Shown: positions 8,944 to 17,160 of the stretch, in pieces
Layout: each line of letters begins with the position of its first letter
Position numbering within the stretch: the stretch's first letter is position 1
NCBI GenBank assembly: GCA_947466535.1
Contig: CANIEV010000017.1
Span: forward strand, 1-38,301
DNA from: Betaproteobacteria bacterium
GTDB lineage: Bacteria; Pseudomonadota; Gammaproteobacteria; Burkholderiales; SG8-39
Direction of reading: 5' to 3'
DNA length: 38,301 nt
The notes under the pieces: model-generated
Told to the model about the DNA's origin: nothing
Database searches by the model: none
Seen by the model: the letters and a program-made list of their open reading frames with translations, nothing else
Program-made: the position numbers and the translations under genes

Positions 8944-10200
8944 CTAGACCAGCCCGTCCATCACCATTACCTGCACGACATCACCGGCCTGGACCGAGCC
9001 CTGTTCGTGGCCGAGGACGATGAAGCAGTTGGCCTCTGCCATCGAGCGCAGGATGCCCGAACCCTGCGAGCCGGTGAGCTTCACCGTCCATGCGCCGTCT
9101 TTCTGAGTGAGGATGCCGCGCTGGTATTCGGTGCGGCCGGGTTTCTTGCGCATCGGCGATTCGCAGCGCGCCTGCACCAGCGGCAGGTCGGTGTCGCGCT
9201 GGCCCATCATCGCGAGCAGGCCGCCACGCACGAAGTGCAGGAAAGTCACCATCACCGCCACCGGGTTGCCGGGCAGGCCGAAAAACACCGCGTTCTGCAC
9301 CCGGCCGAAAGCCATCGGCCGGCCGGGGCGCATCGCCACTGTCCAGAAAGCGACTTCGCCGAGCTTGGCCATGAGTTCGCGGGTGAAGTCGGCCTCGCCC
9401 ACCGACACGCCACCGGAGGTGATGACCGCGTCCGCGTTCGCCGCGGCATTGCGGAAGGCGGTTTCGAGTTCGGCGGGATCGTCGCGCACCACGCCCATGT
9501 CGATGACTTCGCAGCCAAGGCGCTGCAGCATGCCCCAGAGGGTGTAGCGGTTGGAGTCGTAGACCTGGCCTTCGCCGAGCGGTTCGCCCACTGAGCGCAG
9601 TTCGTCGCCGGTGGAGAAGAAGGCCACGCGCAGGCGCCGCCGCACCCGCACTTCCGCGAGGCCGAGCGATGCCATCAGGCCGAGCTCGGCCGGGCGCACA
9701 AGCGTGCCGGCGCGAAGTGCGGGTGAGCCTTTTTTAAGGTCCTCGCCCGCAAGCCGGCAGTGCTGGCCGGGTTCCAGTCCGGCGGGAACGGCGATGCGCT
9801 TGCCCTCGGCTTTTACCATTTCCTGAATGACGACGGTGTCGGTGCCTTCGGGCATGACCGCGCCGGTCATGATGCGCACGCATTCGCCCGCGGCGACTCG
9901 TCCGACGAAGGCGCGGCCGGCGAAGGCGGTGCCGATTTCGGTGAGGGTGGTTGCGCCCTTGGCGACGTCCTCGCCGCGCACCGCCCAGCCGTCCATCGCC
10001 GAGTTGTCGTGCGCCGGGACGTCGATGGTGGACATGACGTCCTCCGCCAGAACGCGGCCAAGCGTCGATCGGATCGATACTTTCTCGATGCCGGTCACCG
10101 GTTTCACGAAGTCGCGGATGATCCGGTTGGCGCGGTCCACCGGCAGCGCGTTCGGGTCGTAGTCGCTGATGCAGCTGACGATCTGTTCGAGTGTTGTCAT
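8944..10200 (-). CDS. moeA: Molybdopterin molybdotransferase MoeA (copy 1)
   Basis: DVPAHDNSAMDGWAVR, MTGAVMPEGTDTVVIQE, TSGGVSVGEADF, GLPGNPVAVMVTF; start set at MTTLEQIV (10200). Confidence 0.95.
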   Translation of the reverse strand: MTTLEQIVSCISDYDPNALPVDRANRIIRDFVKPVTGIEKVSIRSTLGRVLAEDVMSTIDVPAHDNSAMDGWAVRGEDVAKGATTLTEIGTAFAGRAFVGRVAAGECVRIMTGAVMPEGTDTVVIQEMVKAEGKRIAVPAGLEPGQHCRLAGEDLKKGSPALRAGTLVRPAELGLMASLGLAEVRVRRRLRVAFFSTGDELRSVGEPLGEGQVYDSNRYTLWGMLQRLGCEVIDMGVVRDDPAELETAFRNAAANADAVITSGGVSVGEADFTRELMAKLGEVAFWTVAMRPGRPMAFGRVQNAVFFGLPGNPVAVMVTFLHFVRGGLLAMMGQRDTDLPLVQARCESPMRKKPGRTEYQRGILTQKDGAWTVKLTGSQGSGILRSMAEANCFIVLGHEQGSVQAGDVVQVMVMDGLV

Positions 10201-10228
10201 GGACGGGGTATGGCGTTCTTTTGGTGCT

Positions 10229-10813
10229 CTAGCCGGGTGGCATCGAATCCCAGGCCTCGAGTTCGGCGCGGGTGTTGATATTGGAAAAGGCGTCGGCCTG
10301 ATCGTCGAAGGGCACTTCCACCACCGCGAGCGAGGCATACCACGCATCGATCTTGCGGCCGCCGGATTCGAGGAAGGCGGTGAGGTGCGGAAGGAGCGCG
10401 GTTTTCACCAGCGCGAACACCGGATGCGGCTGGTCGTGGGTGCGGGCGACCGCGATGTCGGCGTCGTGCTCATCGGCGTGTTGGCGCAGGCGGTCGACGA
10501 GGTCGAAGGGCAGGAAGGGCGAATCGCAGGGCACGGTCACCAGCCACGGATGCGCGGCGGCGGAGAGTCCCGCGTGCAGACCGGCGAGCGGACCGGCAAA
10601 GCCACGTACGCGGTCACTGATTACCCGATACCCGAAGCGTTCGTAGGCCTCGATGTTCTGGTTCGCATTCACCAGGATTTCATCAACCTGCGGCGACAGC
10701 CGCTCCAGCACCCAGGCCACCATCTCGCGGCCGCGGAGCATCTGCAAGCCCTTGTCCACGCCGCCCATGCGACGGCCCTGACCGCCGGCGAGGACGAGAC
10801 CGGTGATCGACAC
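10229..10813 (-). CDS. mobA: Molybdenum cofactor guanylyltransferase MobA
   Basis: ITGLVLAGGQGRRMGGVDKGLQML; GTG start at 10813 with aaggag RBS. Confidence 0.94.
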   Translation of the reverse strand: MSITGLVLAGGQGRRMGGVDKGLQMLRGREMVAWVLERLSPQVDEILVNANQNIEAYERFGYRVISDRVRGFAGPLAGLHAGLSAAAHPWLVTVPCDSPFLPFDLVDRLRQHADEHDADIAVARTHDQPHPVFALVKTALLPHLTAFLESGGRKIDAWYASLAVVEVPFDDQADAFSNINTRAELEAWDSMPPG

Positions 10814-10877
10814 TACGCGCACTCCTTGGTGCGCGTTGCAAAATTGGATGAACGCTCCGAATGTCGCGTAGGGGCCA

Positions 10878-11759
10878 TCAGACAATTTCCGTCGGCGAGA
10901 TGCTTTTCACGAAGCGCTCGCGCCCGGTGAAGAGCAGGTAGTGCTTTCCGCCGGCGGCGCGGCCGATCATAGTTATGCCGATGCGCGCCGCTATGTCGTG
11001 GCCCATCTTGGTGAGGCCGGAGCGCGAGACGAGGAAAGGAATGCGCATCTGCGCCGCCTTGATCACCATCTCGGAGGTGAGCCTGCCGGTGGTGTAGAAC
11101 ACCTTGTCCGAGCCGTCCACATCGTCGAGCCACATTTTTCCCGCGATCGCATCGACCGCGTTGTGCCGGCCGACGTCCTCGACGAAGTAGAGGATCTCCG
11201 CATTGTCTGCATTTACGCTCGCGAGTGCGCAGCCGTGCACCGCACCGGCGGTCTTGTACACCGCCTCGTGGCGGCGCACCGCGTCGAGCATCGCGTGCAG
11301 CGCGTCCTCCGAGAGCCGTACGTCCTCGCGCAGTTTGATGGAGTCGATTTCCTCCATCAGGTCGCCGAACACCGTGCCCTGGCCGCAGCCGGTGGTGACG
11401 GTGCGTTTGGACATTTTTCCGTCGAGGTTGTCGATGCCGCGCCGGGTGGTGACCGCGGCGGAGTCGGTGTCCCAGTCCACCTGCACCGCGGCGATGTCCG
11501 CAATCGACGGCACCAGCCGCTGGTTGCGCAGGTAGCCGAGCACCAGCGCCTCCGGCGCCTGGCCGAGGGTCATCAGGGTGACGAGTTCGCGTTTGTCCAG
11601 GTAGATCGTGAGCGGATGTTCGCCCGCGATCGGCGTGCTGACCGCTTCGCCGCGTTCGTTGATCGCCTCGACCTCGAAGGTGGCGGGACGGCCAGACGCA
11701 GTGAGTTCAGGCAGGGTGAGTTCGGGACGGTTCATCGGCTTGCGTCCGGGGTCAGCCAC
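10878..11759 (-). CDS. fdhD: Formate dehydrogenase accessory sulfurtransferase FdhD
   Basis: [65 protein letters not shown]. Confidence 0.96.
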   Translation of the reverse strand: MADPGRKPMNRPELTLPELTASGRPATFEVEAINERGEAVSTPIAGEHPLTIYLDKRELVTLMTLGQAPEALVLGYLRNQRLVPSIADIAAVQVDWDTDSAAVTTRRGIDNLDGKMSKRTVTTGCGQGTVFGDLMEEIDSIKLREDVRLSEDALHAMLDAVRRHEAVYKTAGAVHGCALASVNADNAEILYFVEDVGRHNAVDAIAGKMWLDDVDGSDKVFYTTGRLTSEMVIKAAQMRIPFLVSRSGLTKMGHDIAARIGITMIGRAAGGKHYLLFTGRERFVKSISPTEIV

Positions 11760-12864
11760 CGATGTACGACATCTCGACCTTGCGCGCCTTCGCGGTCTCG
11801 GCGGTGCGGATCTCGGAGTAGCGGTCGTCGCGCACCGACCAGAGCCGGGCGATGGCTTCCGCGATGCCGTCGTCGCTGGTGCCGTTGCGAATAAGGGTGC
11901 GCAGGTCGTAGCCCTGGCTTGCGAACAGGCAGGTGTAGAGCATGCCGTCGGTGGAAAGCCGCGCGCGGTTGCAGTCGCGGCAGAAGGCCTGGGTGACCGA
12001 TGAAATCACGCCGATCTCGCCCGAGCCGTCGGCGTGCAGCCAGCGTTCGGCGACTTCGCCGCGGTAGTGCGGGTCGGCCTGTTCGAGCGGCATCTCGGCA
12101 TTTATGCGGCGGACGATCTCGGCCGAGGGCACCACGTCGTCCATGCGCCAGCCGTTGCTCGCGCCGACATCCATGTATTCGATGAAACGCACGATGCAGC
12201 CGGTGCCCTTGAAGCGTTTGGCCATCGCGACCACGTGGTGGTCGTTCACGCCGCGCTTGACCACCATGTTCACCTTGACCGGCGCGAGGCCGGCGGCGAG
12301 CGCGGCGTCGATGCCCTCGAGCACGTCGCTCACCGGGAAATCGACATCGTTCATCGCGCGGAAGGTTTCGTCGTCGAGCGAGTCGAGGCTGACGGTGATT
12401 CGCGTGAGGCCGGCCTCGCGCAGGGCGCGGGCTTTTTTCGCAAGCAGCGAGCCGTTTGTGGTGAGAGTGATGTCGAGCGGCTGTTCCACGGTACCGAGCG
12501 CGGACAGGTCGGTGATCAGGCGTTCGAGGTTGCGGCGCAGAAGCGGTTCGCCGCCGGTGAGCCGTACCTTCTGTATGCCGTGGCGGCGGAATACCCGCAC
12601 GAGGCGGATGATTTCCTCGAAGCTGAGGAGGTCGCTGCGCGCTAGGTACTTGTAGTCCGGGCCGAAAATTTCCTTCGGCATGCAGTACACGCAGCGGAAA
12701 TTGCAGCGGTCGGTCACCGAGATGCGCAGATCGCGCAGCTTGCGGCCGAGCGTATCCGCAACGAGTCCGTCAGTCGCGCCGGATGTCCCCGCTTTGGATA
12801 TCCCCAGCTCGGGCAAGGGCTTTATGCGCCTTGCGTCGGTGATCGGGATGATGCGTTCGCTCAT
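11752..12864 (-). CDS. moaA: GTP 3',8-cyclase MoaA (radical SAM)
   Basis: [20 protein letters not shown] (CxxxCxxC), [39 protein letters not shown]. Confidence 0.97.
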   Translation of the reverse strand: MSERIIPITDARRIKPLPELGISKAGTSGATDGLVADTLGRKLRDLRISVTDRCNFRCVYCMPKEIFGPDYKYLARSDLLSFEEIIRLVRVFRRHGIQKVRLTGGEPLLRRNLERLITDLSALGTVEQPLDITLTTNGSLLAKKARALREAGLTRITVSLDSLDDETFRAMNDVDFPVSDVLEGIDAALAAGLAPVKVNMVVKRGVNDHHVVAMAKRFKGTGCIVRFIEYMDVGASNGWRMDDVVPSAEIVRRINAEMPLEQADPHYRGEVAERWLHADGSGEIGVISSVTQAFCRDCNRARLSTDGMLYTCLFASQGYDLRTLIRNGTSDDGIAEAIARLWSVRDDRYSEIRTAETAKARKVEMSYIGG

Positions 12865-12925
12865 GGAGTGCGGAGTCTCGTTTGCCTAGTGGACGGTCGT
12901 CGCGCATGATAGGCGGACGCCCGTA

Positions 12926-12962
12926 GTCTACTTACCGGTTCTACTTATCGGTCTACTTACTG
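12926..12962. repeat. Three imperfect tandem 12-13 bp repeats in the moaA / FDH-cluster divergent intergenic region
   Basis: GTCTACTTACCG / GTTCTACTTATCG / GTCTACTTACTG. Confidence 0.8.
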
Positions 12963-13015
12963 AGTATAAAGACTGTCTCACTGTGTCGCATCCAAGCATC
13001 GCCTGTTCCGTGATC

Positions 13016-13477
13016 ATGCAACGCATATTGATCGACAACCGCTGGCAATCCGAGCAATGGACGCCGTTCGCGGTGATCGCGGCGGACGGTCGGGCGGACG
13101 GCCGGGCGGACGGTGACGGGGGCGGGCCGGAACTCGTCGGCGATGACGGCAAATCCGCGCGTTGGCTGTATCGCGGCTTCGAGCTGACCCTGCATATCGA
13201 CGAGGCGGAGGGCTATTACCTGAATCTCTCCACCGCGCAGCCGTTCGTGTTCGTCAACTGGGACGAGGAGGAGGGCAGCGGAGTGCCCCGCCTCGTGACG
13301 GTGAGCTACAACGAGGCGGGCCGCCTGCTCGACGGCGGCGCACAGGTCGAGGGCGTGCCGCTGCCGATGGAGTGGCGCGACTGGCTGGCGAGCTTCGTGG
13401 TGGAGCACTACAAGCCGGAGCAGAAAAAACGCCGGGCGCGACCGCCGTCGTTCAAGGGGGCGCGGCGTGACGACTGA
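13016..13477 (+). CDS. DUF3305-like domain protein, FDH-associated
   Basis: Small acidic ORF (RILIDNRWQSEQWTPFAVI...RWLYRGFELTLHIDEAEGYYLNLSTAQPFVFVNW); position upstream of the FDH cluster; start codon uncertain (12983 GTG or 13016 ATG). Confidence 0.75.
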   Translation: MQRILIDNRWQSEQWTPFAVIAADGRADGRADGDGGGPELVGDDGKSARWLYRGFELTLHIDEAEGYYLNLSTAQPFVFVNWDEEEGSGVPRLVTVSYNEAGRLLDGGAQVEGVPLPMEWRDWLASFVVEHYKPEQKKRRARPPSFKGARRDD

Positions 13478-14099
13478 CGAAATGGGTGAAAGTCAGATGC
13501 GTTCGGCCGGCAATTTCCTTTCCCGCTGGTCGCGGCGAAAGGTCGAGGCGCGCGAGACAGTCGCGGTGCCGGCGACCGTCGTACCGGTTCCGCCCGATCG
13601 TGCGGACACGCTTGCGGACGCGCCTGTCACCGGCGATCCGGCTTCCGCGGCGCCTGCGGCCGAGCCGCTGCCTTCGGTGGAATCGCTGCACGGTCTGGAG
13701 GGCGAATACTCCGGATTCCTCAAGCCGGAGGTGGACGATGTGCTGCGTCGCTCGGCGCTCAAGAAACTGTTTGCCGATCCGCACTTCAACGTGATCGATG
13801 TCAACGAGGCCTACAGCGGCGACTGGGCGACCTCCACGCCGATTCCCGCGGCGGCGCTCGCGATGATGGAGCAGGTGAAGCACCTGCTTGTCGATCCGGA
13901 CAGTCCGAAGAAGGAAACGAAGGCGGAGGATTCAGAGTCGCCATCCGTTGCGGCGGACTCCGACTCCGTCGAGGTACTCGCTTCGCCGGAAGAAGCAATC
14001 GACGCGGCGCAATCCGAACCGGTCGACCGTCCGACGCAAGACGGTGCTGCCGCGGATTTCGGTCCCGTATCCCGCCCCGTTCCCCAAGGCAAAGCCTGA
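13467..14099 (+). CDS. DUF3306-like domain protein, FDH-associated
   Basis: NFLSRWSRRK...LPSVESLHGLEGEYSGFLKPEVDDVLRRSALKKLFADPHFNVIDVNEAYSGDW; overlaps the preceding ORF. Confidence 0.78.
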   Translation: MTTDEMGESQMRSAGNFLSRWSRRKVEARETVAVPATVVPVPPDRADTLADAPVTGDPASAAPAAEPLPSVESLHGLEGEYSGFLKPEVDDVLRRSALKKLFADPHFNVIDVNEAYSGDWATSTPIPAAALAMMEQVKHLLVDPDSPKKETKAEDSESPSVAADSDSVEVLASPEEAIDAAQSEPVDRPTQDGAAADFGPVSRPVPQGKA

Positions 14100-14114
14100 A
14101 ACGAAAGCAAGAAC

Positions 14115-16223
14115 GTGTCCTTCGACAACTCGACGCTGAAACTCTGCAACTGCAACAAGACCATGTCGCTCGACGCCGCGCAGATCGGCCGGGCGCTCAA
14201 GCTGGGCACGACACCGGTGGTCCACACCGAGCTCTGCCGAAAGCAGATTTCGTCGTTCAGCGATTCGCTCAATGGCGGGGATTGCATCGTGGCCTGTACC
14301 CAGGAGTCGTCTCTGTTCTCGGACGTGGCGCATGACGCGAAATCCGTGTCTCCGATGAAGTTCGTGAACATCCGCGAGACCGCGGGTTGGTCGAAGGAGG
14401 GCAGGCAGGCCACGCCCAAGATCGCCGCGTTGCTCGCGATGGCCGAACTGCCCGAACCGGAACCGGTTGCCGGCATCGGCTTCAAGTCCGAGGGCGCGGT
14501 GCTGGTGATCGGGCCGGGCGAGGCGGCAATCGAATGGGCCGAGCGGCTCGCGTCGCAGAGGTCGGGCGGGCTCGGCCTGTCGGGCCTGTCGGTGAGCGTG
14601 CTGGTGACCGACGGAAAGGGCGAGTTCCCCGCGGAGCGGCGCTATGCGATCTGGTCGGGGAAGCCCTCGGGCGTGTCGGGCTGGCTGGGCGAGTTCGACG
14701 TCGCGTGGACCGAGGACAACCCGATCGACCTCGACCTGTGCACGCGCTGCAACGCCTGCGTGCGCGCCTGTCCGGAGGGTGCGATCACCGGTGCTTTCCA
14801 GGTCGATGCCGCGAAGTGTCGCTCGCATCGCGATTGCGTCGCGGCCTGCGGCGATGTGCGCGCGATCGATTTCTCGCGCAAGCCGTTGGTGCGAAAAGAG
14901 CGGTTCGATCTGGTGCTGGACCTGTCGAACGAGCCCTTGTGGCGACGCGGTGAACTGCCGCAGGGTTATCTCGCGCCGGGGCGCGATCCGATGGAGCAGG
15001 CGCTTGCGGTGGCGCAGCTCGGCCAGATGGTGGGCGAATTCGAGAAGCCGAAATTCTTCAGCTACAACCCGAAGATCTGCGCCCACGGACGTTCGGGCAA
15101 GACCGGTTGCAGCAAGTGCATCGATGTGTGCTCCACCGGCGCGATCACCTCCAAGGGCGACACGGTGGAGGTGGAAGCGCACCTGTGCCTCGGGTGCGGC
15201 GGTTGCGCGAGCGTGTGCCCGTCGGGGGCGATGACGCATGCGTATCCGCGAACCGGCGATCTCGGCAGGCGCATTCGGCGGGCGCTTTCGGTGTATCGCG
15301 AGGCGGGCGGCCGCGATGCCTGCCTGCTGTTTCACGACGGTGAGCAAAGCCGCGATCGGATTGCCACGCTTGCTCGCCGCGGGGCAGGGCTGCCCGCGCG
15401 GGTGATTCCGCTGGAGGTGCTGCATCCGGCGTCGGTGGGCATCGACATCGCGCTCGCCTCGGTGGCATGGGGAGCATCGCAGGTGATGTGGCTGAACACG
15501 CCGCATCAGGACGAGGCCTACGGCGAGGCGATGCGGCGCGAGTTGCGGCACGGAGAAGCGGTGCTGCAAGCGCTGGGTTACACGGGCGAGCATTTCCGTG
15601 TCACGGGCGTGGACGAGGTGCCCGCGTTCGAGCGCGAGGTCTGGTCGCTCGAGCCTGCGGCAATCGCAAAGACCCCGGCGAGCTTCGAGGCCAGCCCCTT
15701 GAAGCGCACCACGCTGGAATTCGCGGTGGAACATCTGCACAAGCAGGCGCCGACGCCGGTGGAGACGGTGCCGCTCACGACAGGTGCGCCGTGGGGCGCG
15801 CTTGCGGTGGACCGCGACACCTGCACGCTCTGCCTTGCCTGCGTCAGCGCATGCCCCGAATCTGCGCTGATGGACTCGGGCGATGTGCCGCGACTGCGCT
15901 TTCTTGAACGCAATTGCGTTCAGTGCGGGCTGTGCGAGAAGACCTGTCCCGAGAAGGCGATCACGCTCGTGCCGCGTCTGAACCTGACTGCGGCGGTGCG
16001 CGAACCGGTGACGCTCAACGAAGCGCAGCCGTTCGAGTGCATCCGTTGTTCGAAGCCTTTTGGCACGAAAAAGATGATCGACGTGATGAGCGTGCGTCTT
16101 GCGGCGCACTCGATGTTCGCAAGCGGCCCGGCCTTGCGCCGGCTGCAGATGTGCGCGGATTGCAGGGTGATCGACATGATGGAAAACAAGAGCGAAATAT
16201 CGATTCTGGACCCGAAGCAATGA
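14115..16223 (+). CDS. Multi-cluster 4Fe-4S ferredoxin-type protein, FDH-associated
   Basis: Six Cys-rich motifs: CTRCNACVRACP, CRSHRDCVAAC, CAHGRSGKTGCSKCIDVC, CLGCGGCASVCP, CTLCLACVSACP, CVQCGLCEKTCP. Confidence 0.92.
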   Translation: MSFDNSTLKLCNCNKTMSLDAAQIGRALKLGTTPVVHTELCRKQISSFSDSLNGGDCIVACTQESSLFSDVAHDAKSVSPMKFVNIRETAGWSKEGRQATPKIAALLAMAELPEPEPVAGIGFKSEGAVLVIGPGEAAIEWAERLASQRSGGLGLSGLSVSVLVTDGKGEFPAERRYAIWSGKPSGVSGWLGEFDVAWTEDNPIDLDLCTRCNACVRACPEGAITGAFQVDAAKCRSHRDCVAACGDVRAIDFSRKPLVRKERFDLVLDLSNEPLWRRGELPQGYLAPGRDPMEQALAVAQLGQMVGEFEKPKFFSYNPKICAHGRSGKTGCSKCIDVCSTGAITSKGDTVEVEAHLCLGCGGCASVCPSGAMTHAYPRTGDLGRRIRRALSVYREAGGRDACLLFHDGEQSRDRIATLARRGAGLPARVIPLEVLHPASVGIDIALASVAWGASQVMWLNTPHQDEAYGEAMRRELRHGEAVLQALGYTGEHFRVTGVDEVPAFEREVWSLEPAAIAKTPASFEASPLKRTTLEFAVEHLHKQAPTPVETVPLTTGAPWGALAVDRDTCTLCLACVSACPESALMDSGDVPRLRFLERNCVQCGLCEKTCPEKAITLVPRLNLTAAVREPVTLNEAQPFECIRCSKPFGTKKMIDVMSVRLAAHSMFASGPALRRLQMCADCRVIDMMENKSEISILDPKQ

Positions 16224-16825
16224 GCGAACCCGCGGACCTCGAGGCAGAAGACCAGGCGCGTGCCGATCTCTATGCGCTGTTCGCGCGGCTGTTTTTCGCG
16301 GGGCCGGATGCGGAACTGCTGGCCGCGATCGCGTCCAACGGCGGCGCCGGCGGCGGCGACGCGCCGTTCGAGCGGGCCTGGGACGCTCTGGCGCTTGCGG
16401 CTTCGCGCGCCGACGCGAGCGTGGTGTGTGCCGAGTACGACCAGGTTTTCGTCGGCACCGGCAAGGCGGAAGTCACGCCGTACGCGAGCCACTACCTCAC
16501 CGAGTCCGGGCGCGAAAAAATACTGGTCAAGCTGCGGGATGAACTCGCGAATCTCGGCCTTGCACGTCATGCTGCAACGCGGGAACCGGAGGACCATTTC
16601 GCCGCCCTGTTCGAGGTGATGCGTCACCTGATAGGTGCACCAAACGAGTCTGCTGCGGTGCAGCAGCAATCCGCATTCTTCGGCAGATATCTGGCCGAAT
16701 CGTACGCAGGCTTCTTCGAGGCCATCGAGGCCAGTCGCGGTACGAACTTCTACACGCACGTTTCACGATGCGCAAAGACATTCATGGACATTGAATCTGA
16801 AGCGTTAAAGATGTCTAATGCTTAA
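16220..16825 (+). CDS. TorD/DmsD-like molecular chaperone
   Basis: ADLYALFARLFFAGPDAELL...VVCAEYDQVFVGTGKAEVTPYASHYLTESGREKILVKLRDEL; ATG overlaps the upstream stop (ATGA). Confidence 0.9.
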   Translation: MSEPADLEAEDQARADLYALFARLFFAGPDAELLAAIASNGGAGGGDAPFERAWDALALAASRADASVVCAEYDQVFVGTGKAEVTPYASHYLTESGREKILVKLRDELANLGLARHAATREPEDHFAALFEVMRHLIGAPNESAAVQQQSAFFGRYLAESYAGFFEAIEASRGTNFYTHVSRCAKTFMDIESEALKMSNA

Positions 16826-16943
16826 AGTAGTGTTACGCGGAAGAGGTGGGTAACCACCGATCGGCGTAGTCAGGGAGGGTGGACAAGCAGGACGAGTACG
16901 GTGCCGAGATGAGCGCCGGGCGTCCAAACACGTCGAGGAGACT

Positions 16944-17144
16944 GTGTTGATTGACACGAAGAAGACGAGTCGTCGCAACTTCCTTCTGGCAGTCGGTGCC
17001 GGAGGGGCAGCAACCGCCGCAGCAATCGCGGCGCGTGGCACGGTGACTGCGAAGCCACCGGTGCGAACGGATTCTGCACGACAGGACAAGGGCTACGAGG
17101 AAACCGCCCATGTCCGCAATTACTACCGCACAACGCGCGTCTAG
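16944..17144 (+). CDS. Small Tat-signal protein at the head of the FDH operon
   Basis: 66 aa, TSRRNFLLAVGAGGAATAAAIAARG; aggag just upstream of GTG/TTG; start ambiguous. Confidence 0.75.
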   Translation: MLIDTKKTSRRNFLLAVGAGGAATAAAIAARGTVTAKPPVRTDSARQDKGYEETAHVRNYYRTTRV

Positions 17145-17160
17145 TTCGAGGAGTTTCGTC

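Noticed and set aside
15914-16219. N-terminal extension of the 303-aa TorD-like ORF
   Set aside because: Overlaps the Fe-S protein in another frame; the ATG at 16220 with ATGA coupling fits the TorD-like start.
13932-16220. 762-aa minus-strand ORF
   Set aside because: Antisense to the well-supported 702-aa Fe-S protein; low-complexity Arg/His-rich translation typical of GC-rich shadow ORFs.
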